A DNA stretch of 64,000 bases from Mesostigma viride (Eukaryota; Streptophyta; Mesostigmatophyceae; Mesostigmatales; Mesostigmataceae), in NCBI GenBank assembly GCA_009746045.1, contig RPFO01000413.1:1-64000 (forward strand), in the 5' to 3' direction. The notes beneath the pieces are model-generated. The model did no database searches. It was not told the DNA's origin and saw nothing but the letters and a program-made list of their open reading frames with translations. Made by a program: the position numbers and the translations under genes. Positions 35,826 to 48,037 of the stretch are shown here, one piece after another. Position 1 is the first letter of the stretch. The number at the start of each line of letters is the position of its first letter.

Positions 35826-37936
35826 TTAACCCATAGTCCGCTGACCCATTTTTGGCACTTTCATACCCCTGAAAATGAAAAAAATCATAACTCACAGGCC
35901 ACAACTCCAAATACCCCCAACCAAGATGCTAGGAGTATCTACACTTCAAGGGCTTTTAGAATTAATGCAATAATACCTTGGCTTTATCAAAGCATTTGGA
36001 TGATAGCTCCAGTCAAAGCTGGCCAAAAGACGATCTTTTTTTCCCAAGGAAAAGTCTACCCCCCCCTAACTTCCCAGGGAGGGCAGGGAATCTCAATACC
36101 AACATTGGACAACTTAGTTTGATAGTCCAATGGGGATTTCCTTGGGTCAGACCACCCGGATAACCCATTACCACTATATAACGTGCTCATACATGTGTGT
36201 GGGTTAGTGTAAACAGCTATCTATGACATGCAGCACAATAAATTGCATTATAACAAGCTACCAAAGGCTGCCAAAAGTGCTGGAATACAAACACGTTGCC
36301 TACCTGCACTGACGGAGTGGTATACTCCAAAGAAATGCCCAAAACTGGGCACTTTCAGGGCTAGTACCACTCTTTACAACAGGCATGGAACTTGCTGAAA
36401 TATGCATGGATAAAATCGTCATTCATAATGCATGGGATTCATAATGCACGTATTCCGCTGCAAACGACACGCAAATACGCTGTCGTACCTGGCTCGTTCG
36501 TGCCCTACCCGGATTCCGCTGGCCCGGACCCTCATATCTCACACATACTGATGCTCTACAGGCAAAGGCCGCCATAGCTGCATACTTCATGATCTGCCAT
36601 GGCTACCAGGTCGATGTTCCGTGCAAAGATGGCCACTAAACTAGTCCGCATTCTCAGCAAACGCTGCAGCTGACGTCCCTTACCCAAACTGGATGCCCGG
36701 GCTGGCGCAGATTGCCCGGCCATAGGGAGAAAATCGACCTTTGATAAGCTACCACTCATCTGGAACTGACGACCAGGAGAGTCATATTTTCCTACCTGTA
36801 TTTTCCTAACCGTATAAATCTGGTGGTGCCTGACCTACGAAAATCATGCATCGTCATTCTGAGCAACATTCTGAACCGTTTCAAGCCGTGAGACGCAAAA
36901 ATTTCGTGACAGCGGCACGTTGGCAACAGGAGGAAAAAATGGTTTCGACTTAGGACTTGGGTTTTTTGCAAAACTTAGCCCTGACCAGGAGAAGACAAGT
37001 CTGCGGCCTGCGGGGGCTGAGATTAAATAAGAGGTACCTTGAAATTAAATAAGAGGCGTGCATCTATGAATATATAGGTTTGGAGGCGAGTTTCTGTTGG
37101 CGTTAAGTCGTAGTATTGTACGATTGATAGATTGGTAGTGCATTGGTGGTACTGCACGATGGTATTGGACGGAGTTCCAGGAATCCCGGTCTGGCAAGCG
37201 GATTTTGCATCTCACGGGTACATCTCATGGGTACATCTCACGGGTACACGACGCGGCACGACGTTGTACAGCAAAATGGCTCGCAGAAAAGCTAGGAACC
37301 TAGGCGACTATTTGGCGCCGCGTCGGTCGTGACTTTGTTTACTCCGTTGGATCTGCATCTACGGCGTTCGTGGGTTGTTTCGAAACCCGGTCGATGAGAT
37401 TTAAAGGAGAAGTCGGGTGTGTAAGTGATCCTTTTTTGACAACTTTGTGAAAATGTAAAAGTCGAGATGAATTAAACGGCTTGACATGTTGTCGTCCACT
37501 ACTACAAGTTAACGCCAATCGAAACTCGCGTCCAAAAATATATCTGGATAGAGGCATGTCTCGTATTTAATTTTGAAGGTACCTCTTAATTAATCTCGGG
37601 CCCCGCCTCGGGCTATAAGTTTGCAAAAAAAAAGTCTGTTAAGTCTGGGCAAAGGTGAACAGGAGGAAAAAATGGCAGCCATATCTAATTACGCGCGCGC
37701 AAGCGAAAATTCCCCGCCAAAGTCACGAGATACATTCTCAATGCACCAGGCTGTAATTACCAGGCTATGGCGAATATTACCCCCAAACCTATGCATCACC
37801 TTCGTCCCTAAGTGTTCCCGGACCCACCGGACCACTAACATCGGTCACAGGTGGCGCGGCGCTCACGGTGCGGAGCGAAATTCGACCGTTAATCAAACTA
37901 CCCAACAGGTCGGGTAGTTTACGGACTATGGTTTAA
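35826..37936. mobile_element. W1: TTAA-flanked piggyBac-type MITE with internal insertion
   Basis: TTAA (35,826-35,829) is followed by CCCATAGTCCG. The right end CGGACTATGG(T) is followed by TTAA (37,933-37,936). The body matches W2 (54,407-55,751) along its length, for example CCACAACTCCAAATACCC, GGCCAAAAGACGATC, CAATACCAACATTGGACAA and GACCACCCGGATAACCC, with about 70-80% identity by eye. Without the insertion at 36,943-37,657 it would be ~1.37 kb, close to W2 at 1.345 kb. No transposase frame is evident. Confidence 0.85.
36943..37657. mobile_element. 715-bp element with long inverted arms inside W1
   Basis: The outer ~170 bp on each side are imperfect inverted copies: TTTTTTGCAAA, GAGATTAAATAAGAGGTACC, GGCGAGTTTC and TTGGCGTTAA recur in inverse order near 37,510-37,640. 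The direct repeat AACAGGAGGAAAAAATGG flanks it (36,925-36,942 and 37,658-37,675), and W2 lacks the insert at the matching position. The 18-bp duplication is longer than is usual for a DNA transposon. Non-coding. Confidence 0.75.
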
Positions 37937-39629
37937 TAAATCATACCATGGGTTTCCATCAAACCAGATAATTTTCTATGAGCACGTATTGGGGAAAACT
38001 CGATGATCTTGAAGACCTTATTCAGCATTGCCAGGCGATTAAAAAATAAACGTCCGCCGGTTTATTGTCAATAATATGGGCAGCAGCGGTCAAGTTCAAG
38101 GCAGCAGCGGTCAAGGCAGCGGTCAAGGCAGCGGTCAAGGTCAAGGCAGCCGCGGTCAAGGACCAACCACCATAGCTCAGATTTAGGATGTACATACATA
38201 ATTTAACAAGGAGCAACGTCCACAGCTATATGTGCTGCGTCTGCCAAACGCAGGAACCACAATGCAAGCTATATTGGCCGTTAGATGTGCAGCGGTGCAA
38301 CATACAGCATTGGATGCACCAAGCATGCATACACTGATGCTGAGGTCTAGGGCAGGAGCAGCGCCAGCGCCAAAGTACTTACCACCTATTTTAGTATTTG
38401 TTACAATAAATCGGCACAAAAGGCTGCATACGCTCAACTTTAGTTAACTTGTCCACCAGTGGCGGCGCCGCGCCTGAGACTACACACTGTCATACCTTGG
38501 ACAACACAAAGGTATGGGCATCGTTTAAGTCAAGTGGGTCATGTCATTGCATGCACATGCCCGACACATCACAGATTCGAATGCTATTTTAGGGAACCGC
38601 AAGGTTTAAATTAATCTGCCAAGATCGCCGGATTTGGGGAAAATATTTAATCGTCCATCGTATCTGCTATAACAGTTGCCCGTAGCCAAAACAATATCAG
38701 AGACTTGGCATATCTCACAGGTTTCACCCGCCAGACATTAAGTCATGGCATAACTAGTACACAATGAATTAGTATACATTAGTATACTGAACTAGTATAT
38801 AATTATCAATAAGACATTCGTATATTTAACATCAAAATAATGCAGGGAGTGTATGCAGGCCCTTGCAGATAATTGGATGGGAATGCAGTTGAATCCAAAT
38901 ACGTGCAATGATTGCAAATTTCATTTGGGGACAGGCGTAGAGAAATATCAAGAGCAGCCATTGACATCAATTTTACTCACAGTGCGATCACCCCTTGGGA
39001 GGGACCCAGGCCATCACATGCAATTCCAGCCCACGCATCGACACATGGGTCAAAGCCATCACTCCAAGAATCTAAAGGGCTGAGAGCACCGTCCTCAATC
39101 TCCACGAGCGAGGCCTTCAAATCAAGCAAGGCCGTTTTCTGCGTGGCTGCAACCAGGAAGTATCAGAACCACGCATACATAATAACAGCCACATCAAATA
39201 AACTTAGTAATGTAAATCTGATAAATTTGCTGCTATGTTGTGGAAATCAAGACATGTAAGAGCAAATATGCTCGGCATGGCATATACTAGCTGAGATCAC
39301 AGCCTCACTAATGTCAACAACTTCCTGAACTAGGAGGGACAGCAAAGTGGGATGGTGGAAATCGTGGAGAGGAAGGTAGCGGCATTAACTGATTATATGT
39401 GTTCATAAACCCCACACCACAAAAAATCACATCATGAGAAAGAGACAGGCAACTAAGTTGAAGATGAACGTACGAAACAAAAAATAACAAAAGCAAATTA
39501 TTTAATCTTGTCGGCCTAGTTTTGATAAGGTGGTTACTCTCGGTGGAGGGAAAAAATAAACCAGGAAAGCCGAGACTATAGTAAATAAATACTCGATAAG
39601 CTTGAATATCGTTGCTTCATCGTTTCTTG
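37937..39629. other. No gene recognised; short CAGCGGTCAAGG minisatellite at 38,087-38,163
   Basis: The minisatellite consists of about six GGTCAAGGCAGC or GGTCAAGGCAGCAGC units. The rest is unique sequence with an AT-rich part near 38,740-38,840 and no recognisable gene. Confidence 0.55.
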
Positions 39630-41662
39630 ATGTTCTTACATGAGTTGAGTCTTGCAAGGCGTTCGAAGTTCCGACTCTTGATGCTCTTTCTTGACCATTG
39701 CCTGCCCCTCTCTAAACCCCCCTTCGTAGACATGGTGTTACCGGTCATTTGCCTTATCCTAGCGTAGTTGTGCATGTTTTGCCTTATCCTAGCGCTGTGT
39801 GGGTTTAAAAACCTCTGTATATGTTAGTTATTCTTTTGCTACGTTCATACTGCATGATTGTGTGGCCATGGGCTGCATCAAGCGTGCTTTCAAGCTTATA
39901 CGGGTGAGTGACAAATCTTGGTGATAAACCACTGACAGCATGTGCCAGCAAGTCCCATGTCATGGCAAGGCAAAACAGTTGTAGCCATGTCTATTCTTGG
40001 TAGAAACAATTCAAACATGCTTAACCTACCAGTATGTTGGTGGTTAACACTAATACTATACAGCCCTTGTGTGGGTAGGTATCCAAACCCATTCCCTACG
40101 TGCATGCATAGGCTCTCACACATACTAAGGTATAATATAACTGCGATATGTTGATGCAAGCATGTTTTCCTATGTATCATGCCTGAAGGGAAATGAGTTG
40201 ATTGGCATGGTTGGTGGCCACCATAGTGTGTAGTATGACCGCACTTACATGCTAGCAAATTGCTAGCAACCTCCAATCCCATTCTTAGGGCTGCCAGGTG
40301 GGGTTTTGGCATGTTTCAGGCAGTGCCAGTGGCCGCATTGAGTCCAGTTTTTTGCCACAGTTCAAGAACTCTATTATCTACATGCCTATGATTTTTAGTA
40401 GTGAATATGGATTTTGTTGGATTTTACACACTCGTGCTTCCACAGAAAATTCCAAAATCGCGAGTATAAGGGTTGAGACTCATGTATAATCTTACATGAT
40501 TTGGTCAACATATGATTTTTTAAGCATGTGCGCAAGCATTAGCATGATATTGAGTGCTATGATGGATATCAAACATATGGGGTACCCCACTACTGTTACC
40601 GCCACATGATCTCAAAGATGGTATATACTCAGTCCTATTTTTACGACTGAGTTTGTACAAACGACGTGTGAAGCTTGCGAGGCGTTGTCAGTTTCGAATC
40701 TTGGTGCGCTTTCTTGACTGTTGCCTTCCCCTCTCTAAACCCCCCTTTTTTGATGATGTTGCCAGGCATTTGCCTGACCCTAGTGTACTTTTACAGTTTT
40801 TTAGGCGCTGTATGGGTTTAAATACCATCATAGATGTTAGTTATTCTTTTGCTACGTTCATACTGCGTGATTGTGTGGCCATGAGCTGCATCAAGGGTGC
40901 TTTCAAGCTTAAACGGGTGAGTGAATAATCTTGGTGATGAGCCACTGTCATCATGTGCCAGCAAGTATGTTGGCTATGTCGTGGCAAGGCAAAATAGTGT
41001 AAGTCATCTCTATTCTTGTTAAAAACACTTGAATTATGCTTAACCTACCCATTATGTTGGTGGTTAAGGCTTGTAATAAAACCCTCTGTATGCAGGTATC
41101 AATGCCCATTCCCTACGTGCAGGCATAGGCTCTCACACACTAAGGTATATAATATATCTGCAATATGATGATGCAAGTATGTTGTCCTGTTATGATATGC
41201 TAGAAGGGAAATGAGTTGATTGGCATGGTTGGTTGCCACGGTGGTGTGTAGTATGACCGCACTTACATGCTTGCACATTGCTAGCAACCTCGAAACCCAT
41301 TCTTAGGGCTGGTGGTTTTTGGTGAGTTTCAGGTAGAGGCTGTGGCCAAATTGAGCCCAGTTTTTTGCCATGTTTCAAGAACTATATTGTTTACACGCCT
41401 GTATTTTTTTCAACATGCATATGGATTTTATTGAATTTACCCAACTAGTCCTTCCACAGCAAACTGCAAAATTGCGAGTATGAATTGACACCCTTGTAAA
41501 ATTTTACATGATTTGGTTAACATATGATTTTTTAGGCATATGCCCAAGCATTAGCATGATATTGAGTGCCATCATGCACATCAGACATGTGGGATACCCC
41601 ACTGCCCTTACCACTGCTTGAGCTTGAAGTCAGTATACTCAGTCCTAAAAATAGGACTGAGT
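39630..41662. repeat. Z repeat, two diverged tandem copies (~1.02 kb each)
   Basis: Copy A (39,630-40,653) and copy B (40,654-41,662) share the same order of blocks: CTTTCTTGAC, CCCCTCTCTAAACCCCCCTT, a GGGTTTAAA segment, TTAGTTATTCTTTTGCTACG, GGCATGGTTGGT, GTGTAGTATGACCGCACTTA, and ACATATGATTTTTTA. Each ends in the CTCAGTCCTA...TAGGACTGAG palindrome (40,627-40,653; 41,637-41,662). A third, inverted copy is at 31,169-32,215. Minus-strand frames in both copies are related to each other but hold no known domain. The class of element is unknown. Confidence 0.8.
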
Positions 41663-43139
41663 TTTGACGTAGGACGTGTTAACTAAAAGGAGTACTCATT
41701 ATTTTAGGGGGCTGAATAGTGAATAGCCAGAATTTAACACAATGTGGGAACTTACGTGGGAATATGTTGTGATTGTTATCTAGAGTCCAGACGAAAGTTG
41801 CTTGCCTTTCTCCTGTAGTAGGGAAATTACGTCTCGCTTCTTTTTCTTTTGTTAGCTCACCACTGGTACAGGGTTGAGGGTAGTACCCCCAACAACTGGT
41901 GGGATAAGTCATAAGTGACCAAACATCATATTTATGGTCCCGATGGTCATCATTAGATAGGTTTCAAATGCATAGGTGTTGATATTGAATCAGTCAGGGT
42001 GAGGGTGAGACCCACTCTGATCCCAATAAAGAACCCCAATAAAGAAAAGCCGGGGACCCTACTTAGGGCGCTTTTAATCCACGTATGGGGTCACAATAGG
42101 ACGGATAGACTAGAAGAGCTCGGATTGGTCCACATAGACCAGAAACATAGGCCCGAGGTCTATTTGCCGCGACGGAATAGCGAGGAAATATCGGAAGCTC
42201 GCTTCTACAATTGATTCCAACCCGCATTAGACTGTACTTGGTTCCTGAAAATTTCTGCGCTCCGTAACGCATTAAGTTCTTGGTGCTCAGTGCACCGTAC
42301 TGAACCGGCAACGGAATACTATTAAGTGTGTACTCACTGATTTACTGATTCAAGTTGCGTCAGAAAAGCCTCTGCTAGACCACTTCCACCAGAGCTTCGG
42401 CCTCTACTAACTCGAAGTGTCCAGAACTGGGAGGAACTGCTACTTTGGCAGCTCCGCGAGGCTCACCCCGGCAGTTCCGGTCGAACTAGTGACTGACAGT
42501 TATTTTCACTGTAACATGTGGACATTAAACCTCTTGTTCCGAACCAGAAATAGTTCTAGTACCACAGATATAGTATAGTACCAAATATAGAACAGTACCA
42601 GATACAGACGTTCTAGTAGTACTAATTACAACCAGCTGAATTAGGACCCTAACTCCCCCGAAGTAACGAATGTGGAAAGGGCCTCATCCCCTAACAATAA
42701 ACAATTCAATCAACCCTGGGCAATTCATAAATGCTCACAAGGCAGAAACTGACCGCAGACTCAGCATTCTGCACACGCGCACATGCAAAGTTTCAGTGCG
42801 GATCACGCCCGGCATATGGCAAGACTGCAGCGGTGCCAATCATTTTTCAGATATAAACTACAAGCTATCCTTATATATCCTTAACACTCGGCGCACCTGC
42901 TCGTACTTTTCCGCACTGCTCGTACATTTTCGTACTTTTTTCGTGAATTTCCGCATTTCCATATTTCTCTTCGTTGCGGACGTGTGTCCTCTTCGCCTCC
43001 ATCAATTGGGGAGTAGTCGGGGCATATTCGCGTCGTACGGGGCGATCGATTGGTGCTTGGGACCTGATACTCAGGTCTGACCGGCGCCTGTACGAGATTT
43101 CGTCTTCTCGCGCGAGATTTCTGCAGGAGATTTTGTCCC
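41663..43139. other. No gene recognised
   Basis: Unique sequence without a convincing coding region. Near 42,895-42,960 the short motif CGTACTTTTCCGCA recurs in degenerate form. Confidence 0.5.
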
Positions 43140-43425
43140 TCTGCCTCCCACTCCCTCCCTTCCCCCGTCTGTCCGTTCCTCTGTCCCTTCGTCCCAGTGT
43201 GCCTCCGTCCCTCTCTCCCGCAGACTCTGCGTCCCTCTCTCTTTCCGCCCATCCGTCGCTCTCTGTCCTTCACCTTCCCTCCGCCTCTCCCTCACTCATT
43301 CCCTCCATCCCTCCATCCCTACGTCCCCATGTCCATACTTCCCGCAAACCCTCCGCCCCTCCGCCCCTCCGCCCCTCTGCCCCTCCGCCCCTCCGCCCCT
43401 CCACCCCTCAATTCCTCTTTTCCCC
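43140..43425. repeat. Pyrimidine-rich CCCTCCGT array (left)
   Basis: Degenerate 7-9-bp units such as CCCTCCGTC and CCGCCCCTC make an almost pure C/T plus strand. The open frames through it are compositional. A matching array lies at 44,747-45,265, so the pair brackets the hAT fragment. Confidence 0.85.
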
Positions 43426-43826
43426 CGGGTTGGTCAGTACGCCGTACGGAGCCGCAAAAATACGGGAAAACGTACACTGAAGGCCTCCGCCGTATATACG
43501 CGTACTTTACTTCAGAATACGCGGTTTGGACTTAGAATTTTTCGGGGGTACCAGCGGGCAGCGGGCACTGGCGCGGTGCCCAGGTTCTGGGCGCGGCGCG
43601 TTCACTGCACATTTGAGATTTTTACTACTAGAAGTAGATGCGTACAGTTCTTTCCATAAAGCGCAAGCCTTGCAAAATCTTTGGCCGGTAGGAGACAGCT
43701 AGGACTAGGTACATAACGCATAATGCCAGCAAATGCCAGCTGTGCTACTGACGGTGTAATGCAATATAGCGACGACGAGGCCAGTGCGACTGTGCGATAG
43801 TGTGCAGCCATTTTCGATTTGCAGCC

Positions 43827-44438
43827 ATGCCGAAGAAAGGGCCTGAATGGGATTTCGTTGTCGAGAAGAAAGAAGCAGTCACAGATGCTGTTAGTAGTAA
43901 CACAACGCAGTATGTGTCGAGGATGTTCTGCTCATTTTGCAACAAGAACTTCTCCTACAAGGCGGGGCCAATCAGCGTATTCCGAGTCCGTGCACACTTT
44001 GCCGGAATCGCAGGGGAAGGGATGTTACCCTGCGACAAAATTCCACCGAATATCCGGAGCAGGTTTCTCAGGATTGCTAACAACAAGTTGCAGAAGTCAG
44101 ACGCCAAGAAGCATCACAATTTGAACAGGGCAATGGCGGAGATGGGAGGGGCTGCGCCGGCTGACTTGTCGTCGGTTCCCAGCAAAGGCCAGCTGAGCAT
44201 CACCAAAGGGCTGGTTCCCGTCGACGAACAAGGTGTCCAGCTGCTGGCTGCCGAATTTTTTATCGAGAACGGCATTGCCTTCAATGCGGCTGAGAGCGCC
44301 TCTTTCAAGCAGATGGTGGCCGGCATGATCCAGTACTGCAAAGGAGCTTGTTCATGTGGGATCCTTGAGAGCATGGTCCTTAGTTGTGTCTTATGTCCTC
44401 TCATGCATTATATAGTGGATGGCTTTCCTTACAATTAA
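43827..44438 (+). pseudogene. hAT-type transposase, N-terminal part with BED zinc finger
   Basis: The protein begins MPKKGPEWDFVVEKKEA. It has a BED-type finger: FCSFCNKNF gives the Cys pair, and RVRAHFAGI with the downstream C (LPCDKIPPNIR) gives the His/Cys part; the 'C-x-x-(I/V)P-x-x(I/V)' tail is typical of plant hAT proteins. After a linker comes AAEFFIENGIAFNAAESASF, the conserved start of the hAT catalytic region. The frame then loses similarity near 44,340 and stops after 204 codons, whereas hAT transposases usually run to 600-800. No RNase H-like catalytic core or dimerisation domain follows. It is either truncated or interrupted by an intron whose later exons are not visible. The start at 43,827 is the first Met of the conserved part; an in-frame codon at 43,800 is possible. 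Confidence 0.7.
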
Positions 44439-44746
44439 CTAATTAATTGATTCCTTACAGTTCCCGTTGCAGTCTGCTCCCCCCAGCATTTAACAAATCA
44501 TAATCAGATAGGATTGCAGGGCATAAATTAATGGAAGATGTTAATAAATAAGCATATACACCAAATTTCAGTTGCAATAACTGCATGACCATCATCAAGG
44601 AGCGTGCTAATTGGGTGACTGACAATTGGACCACAAAAACTGTCGCGTATTTTACCGCCGCGTATTTTACACCCCCCACGTATAATACGCGTATTTAAGG
44701 TCCGCGTATTATACCCCGTACCCGTATTTGCCAACCCGGCTTTTCC

Positions 44747-45265
44747 CTATCCCGCCGTCCCTCTGTCCCTCCGTCCTTCCGTCTTTCTGACCCTCCATCC
44801 CTCCGTTCATCCGTCCTCGTGTCCCTCTCTCCCACCGTCTCTCCATCCCACTGCCCCTTCGTCTCCGTCTCCCTTCGTCCCTCCGTCTCTCTGTCCCTCC
44901 GTCCCTCCGTCCCAAGTGAATCGCATAGCACCGTCCCTCCGTCCCTCTGTTCTTCCGCCCCCCTGTCCCTCAGTCCCTCCCTCCCTTCGCCTTCACTCTG
45001 TCCACCCGTCCCTCTCTCCCTCCGCCTCTCTGTCACTCGGTCCCTCCGTCCCCCCAACGCTACGTGCCTCCATACCTCCGTACTGTACCTCGGTGTCTCC
45101 GTCTCTCCGTCTAAGAGGCTACGGGCCAAAGGGGCCAAGGGCCAAACTCTCCGTCTCCCCGTCCCTCCTCCCCCCCGTCTCTGCGTCTCTCCGTCACTTC
45201 CTCCCCCCGTCCCTCCTCCGTCCCTCCTTTACCCCGTCCCATGTCACTCCGTTCCTCCGTCCATC
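44747..45265. repeat. Pyrimidine-rich CCCTCCGT array (right)
   Basis: The same degenerate units as at 43,140-43,425, longer here (~0.5 kb). It is preceded at 44,645-44,720 by a CGCGTATTTTAC / GCGTATTATAC cluster. The sequence between the two arrays holds the hAT fragment. Confidence 0.85.
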
Positions 45266-45530
45266 TGTTCCCCCGGGGCAAACGGCTAGGTGGCCTTGGC
45301 GCGCTTTCTTGGGCTTTGGGGTTCGCATTCCCCCCCCTCTGTAGCTTGTCATTAAAATCGCTTAGCTGTACATACTGACTAGATCAAAACCCCGGCCCGG
45401 AGGCAGCTTTTCATGAGCATATACAACTAATAAACGCATTCCGGTAATTCATTTTTCATGTTAAACTAAAAATAAATATTCCTTGTATGTAATTAATTAA
45501 TGCATTTCACGAACAAAACTTATATATACT

Positions 45531-45857
45531 TTACTTACTGTCTGTAGGTGGCGGATCCGGACCGAGAAGATTGCGACCCAGGCGCGGCCTCCACGCCTCA
45601 ACCGTTAATGGTTCCTCCCACTCAGAACTCGTGACGTCAGATGCGAATTCCAGCGCATCATGAATATGGCCGTCACGCTCGACCAGCTTGTCCTGCACGT
45701 GAGCAGCTAGCATCATGACGGGCGTGAGACACAGAAAAAACAGCACGAGGCCGCATTTCTGCATTTTCATCGTAAATATTTCTCCAGCGCGTGGCTCGTG
45801 CGTGTAAGACGCCGCAGACGCCGCACATACGTCGGAGTCACGAAGTGAAACAGACAA
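45531..45857 (-). CDS. Hypothetical ORF with N-terminal hydrophobic segment
   Basis: From an internal Met (about 45,771) the protein reads MKMQKCGLVLFFLCLTPVMM, a basic start followed by a ~18-residue hydrophobic stretch as in a signal peptide or anchor, then an acidic, Pro-rich tail of ~60 residues. The frame ends at a GTAAGT sequence (minus strand, near 45,535) that could be a 5' splice site, so this may be a first exon. I recognise no family. It lies just outside the MITE starting at 45,895. Chance origin is quite possible. Confidence 0.25.
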   Translation of the reverse strand: MSVSLRDSDVCAASAASYTHEPRAGEIFTMKMQKCGLVLFFLCLTPVMMLAAHVQDKLVERDGHIHDALEFASDVTSSEWEEPLTVEAWRPRLGRNLLGPDPPPTDSK

Positions 45858-45894
45858 CGAATGGGGTATTCATGCGCGTGGCTCGTACGTCTTA

Positions 45895-46568
45895 GGGCTA
45901 ACTCACACGGGTCGCGATCCGTAGTTCGTGAGCACTCTTGTCATGCGTGGCAGGAATCTTCTCACGGCGTCGGCAGATAGTGCCGGAAAACGTGCATGGT
46001 TCGCGACCCGACTTTGTGGTTCGCGGGAAATCGTGTCGCGACCCATGTTCGCGAGCGAAAAGTCCACGTGTCCGTGAATCGAACCTGACAAGTGCGAAAA
46101 AGACCTGAAAGTACGGGAGTTAATGGTACGAATTCAGTCGGCGTAGAACCAGTACGGCAGGGTGCTGAAGAAAACTGGACAGCTTCGATCCAGCGAAGCC
46201 GGTCTCGCCAGGTAGAATTTAGTATCGTCCAGTAAAGACAAATAATCACTGGATACACCCGAATAATCAGAATACGATATCGTAGATATCCCGCTGTATG
46301 CGTAAATCCAAGGACAGGTGGCGACAACGAGGAGATTGAGGAGGAGTGCGGAAAAGAGCGGAAAGTGCGGAAACGCCAGCAAAAAAGGTACTGTGAACCA
46401 ATCTTTATCTATCTGAGCAATCCGAACGCCCGCCACCCGCCGTGTGAGTGCGACCGGTTCGTCAACCAATTTCTGTTCCACGTGGCAGAAAGTTCGATGC
46501 CACTCGGCAAAGCGGTTCGCGAACCATGACCGTACGAACCACGGATCGCGACCCGTGTGAGTTGGCCC
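45895..46568. mobile_element. PIF/Harbinger-type MITE, 674 bp, TTA target
   Basis: The left end GGGCTAACTCACACGGGTCG, continuing CGATCCGT, is inverted at the right end (46,541-46,568) with one mismatch. TTA flanks both sides (45,892-45,894 and 46,569-46,571). GG-starting inverted ends with a TTA/TAA 3-bp target are characteristic of the PIF/Harbinger superfamily. Internal frames have no transposase features. Confidence 0.8.
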
Positions 46569-46872
46569 TTAGTCACGACCGGCTTGCACGCTCTTGCACG
46601 CACCCTCATGATCGGCGTGATGGCGCGGCGCAACCCGCTTAGGGCCAGCCACGACCAAGGGCGACTGCGTCATAATATACGGAGTGCGAGATATGTACGG
46701 GTGTGACAGCGCACGAGGACACGACACTGGACTGAGAGTTCAGCAGAACTGCTACAGTACTGTAGTAGCGGCGAACTGGCGATCCCTTTAGAACCACAAA
46801 TTTCCGGGTAAAGCAGGGGTGACATGGTGGCCCTGACGGCGGACGAGATAGCACCTTATTACGTAGTAATCT

Positions 46873-47059
46873 GGCGGAGCCAATTTTCGGAAGAACCGTT
46901 AGGTTCGCCAGAATTGGCGAAGCTTATAAGGCCGTACACGTGAGAAAACATAGGAATAGGGCTAGGGGATGAAAATCCGACAATCCATCCATCCATCCAC
47001 CGAATTTGTCCCGAATTTGCAAGCATAAGGGTGAGGGTCTTCCGAAAATTGGCTCCGCC
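46873..47059. mobile_element. 187-bp MITE with perfect 22-bp TIRs
   Basis: GGCGGAGCCAATTTTCGGAA plus GA at 46,873-46,894 is perfectly inverted at 47,038-47,059. The interior has no coding potential. I could not see an unambiguous target duplication, so the superfamily is open. Confidence 0.75.
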
Positions 47060-47104
47060 GTAGAGTTTCAACGGGCAAGTTGCAAACACGCACGTTACTT
47101 GATC

Positions 47105-47235
47105 TAAGGCTGAACTCACAGGTCCGGGGGAACAAGGTGTGCGAACGGGTGTGCGAACGGGTTTGCGAACGGCCGTGTGAACCGTTTCGTCGCGTCTGTT
47201 CGCCGGCCTGTTCGCACACCCGTTCACTGACTCAC
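47105..47235. mobile_element. Small TAA-flanked MITE with GTGCGAACGG repeats
   Basis: After TAA (47,105-47,107) comes GGCTGAACTCACAGGTCCGG, then GTGCGAACGG repeated about three times. The inverted motif TTCGCACACCCGTTC lies at the right. Its terminus is the same as the right end of the related element at 51,317-51,529 and resembles the Harbinger-type end at 45,895. The right end here is degenerate. Confidence 0.6.
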
Positions 47236-47890
47236 AGGGTCGGAAATGCTCATTGGGGAAGGTCACAGAAGAATTTGCGCGGGAAAGTCGGCGCACCTTG
47301 GCGCGGACCGATCCTGGCCACAAACTGCACGTTCCAGCTTGTGTCAACAAAGTGACATGGTCGGCGTTCATGGTCATCATTCCAAACTATGGCCGACACT
47401 TGATCAGTGCTTCCTGCTTCTAGACATCACGAACGTGATCTCGCTACGGATCTTTGTAGCTTTTGGGATTGCACCAAAGGTTTTGTGTAATTTCCCCTCC
47501 ACATTGCATGTCTGCCACAGTGACTTGTTCATGACGTTCTCCTGGCGTCGATCCTATTCGAGAGAGTTACTTATATACCTGCGTTCTAGTTTGGCATTCT
47601 ACGCGTCAGTTATTCTCTGTAGTTACATTACAAGCGTCATTGGGCAGCCATTCGTCTTAGCTAGAGTAGGCTGGCGTATTTCTTGGCTGTGACTCGATTC
47701 TTGGCCTGGTTAGACAAAGGCGTTCGTATCCTTGATCTGCTTCCCGTTTGATAGCCTTTCCCCACTCCTCGTTAGTCGTTTCTGGCAGCAATCATGGGTT
47801 GGCAAAGTATACGTACGATGATGGCTACGCTTTATAAAAGGCAGAAGCTTCGCCAGCAACGGGATCTGTTAATACCATCACGTGCTCGTG

Positions 47891-47909
47891 CCGGGGGGGG
47901 GGGGGGGGG
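47891..47909. repeat. Poly-G tract
   Basis: About 19 consecutive G, just upstream of the Harbinger-like fragment. Confidence 0.85.
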
Positions 47910-48037
47910 CTAATCGCGAGGACATGTTCCGCGCAGTCAGAGAAGATGATCCGCCGGGCGTGGGCCTCGCAACTGCGCGGGTGTCACGCCGGGTTTTGAG
48001 TCCATTGAAAGGATCAATGACTTCGCGTTCCAGATGA

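Noticed and set aside
43197-45344. Pro/Ser-rich and Arg/Gly-rich ORFs on both strands
   Set aside because: They are compositional products of the CCCTCCGT arrays.
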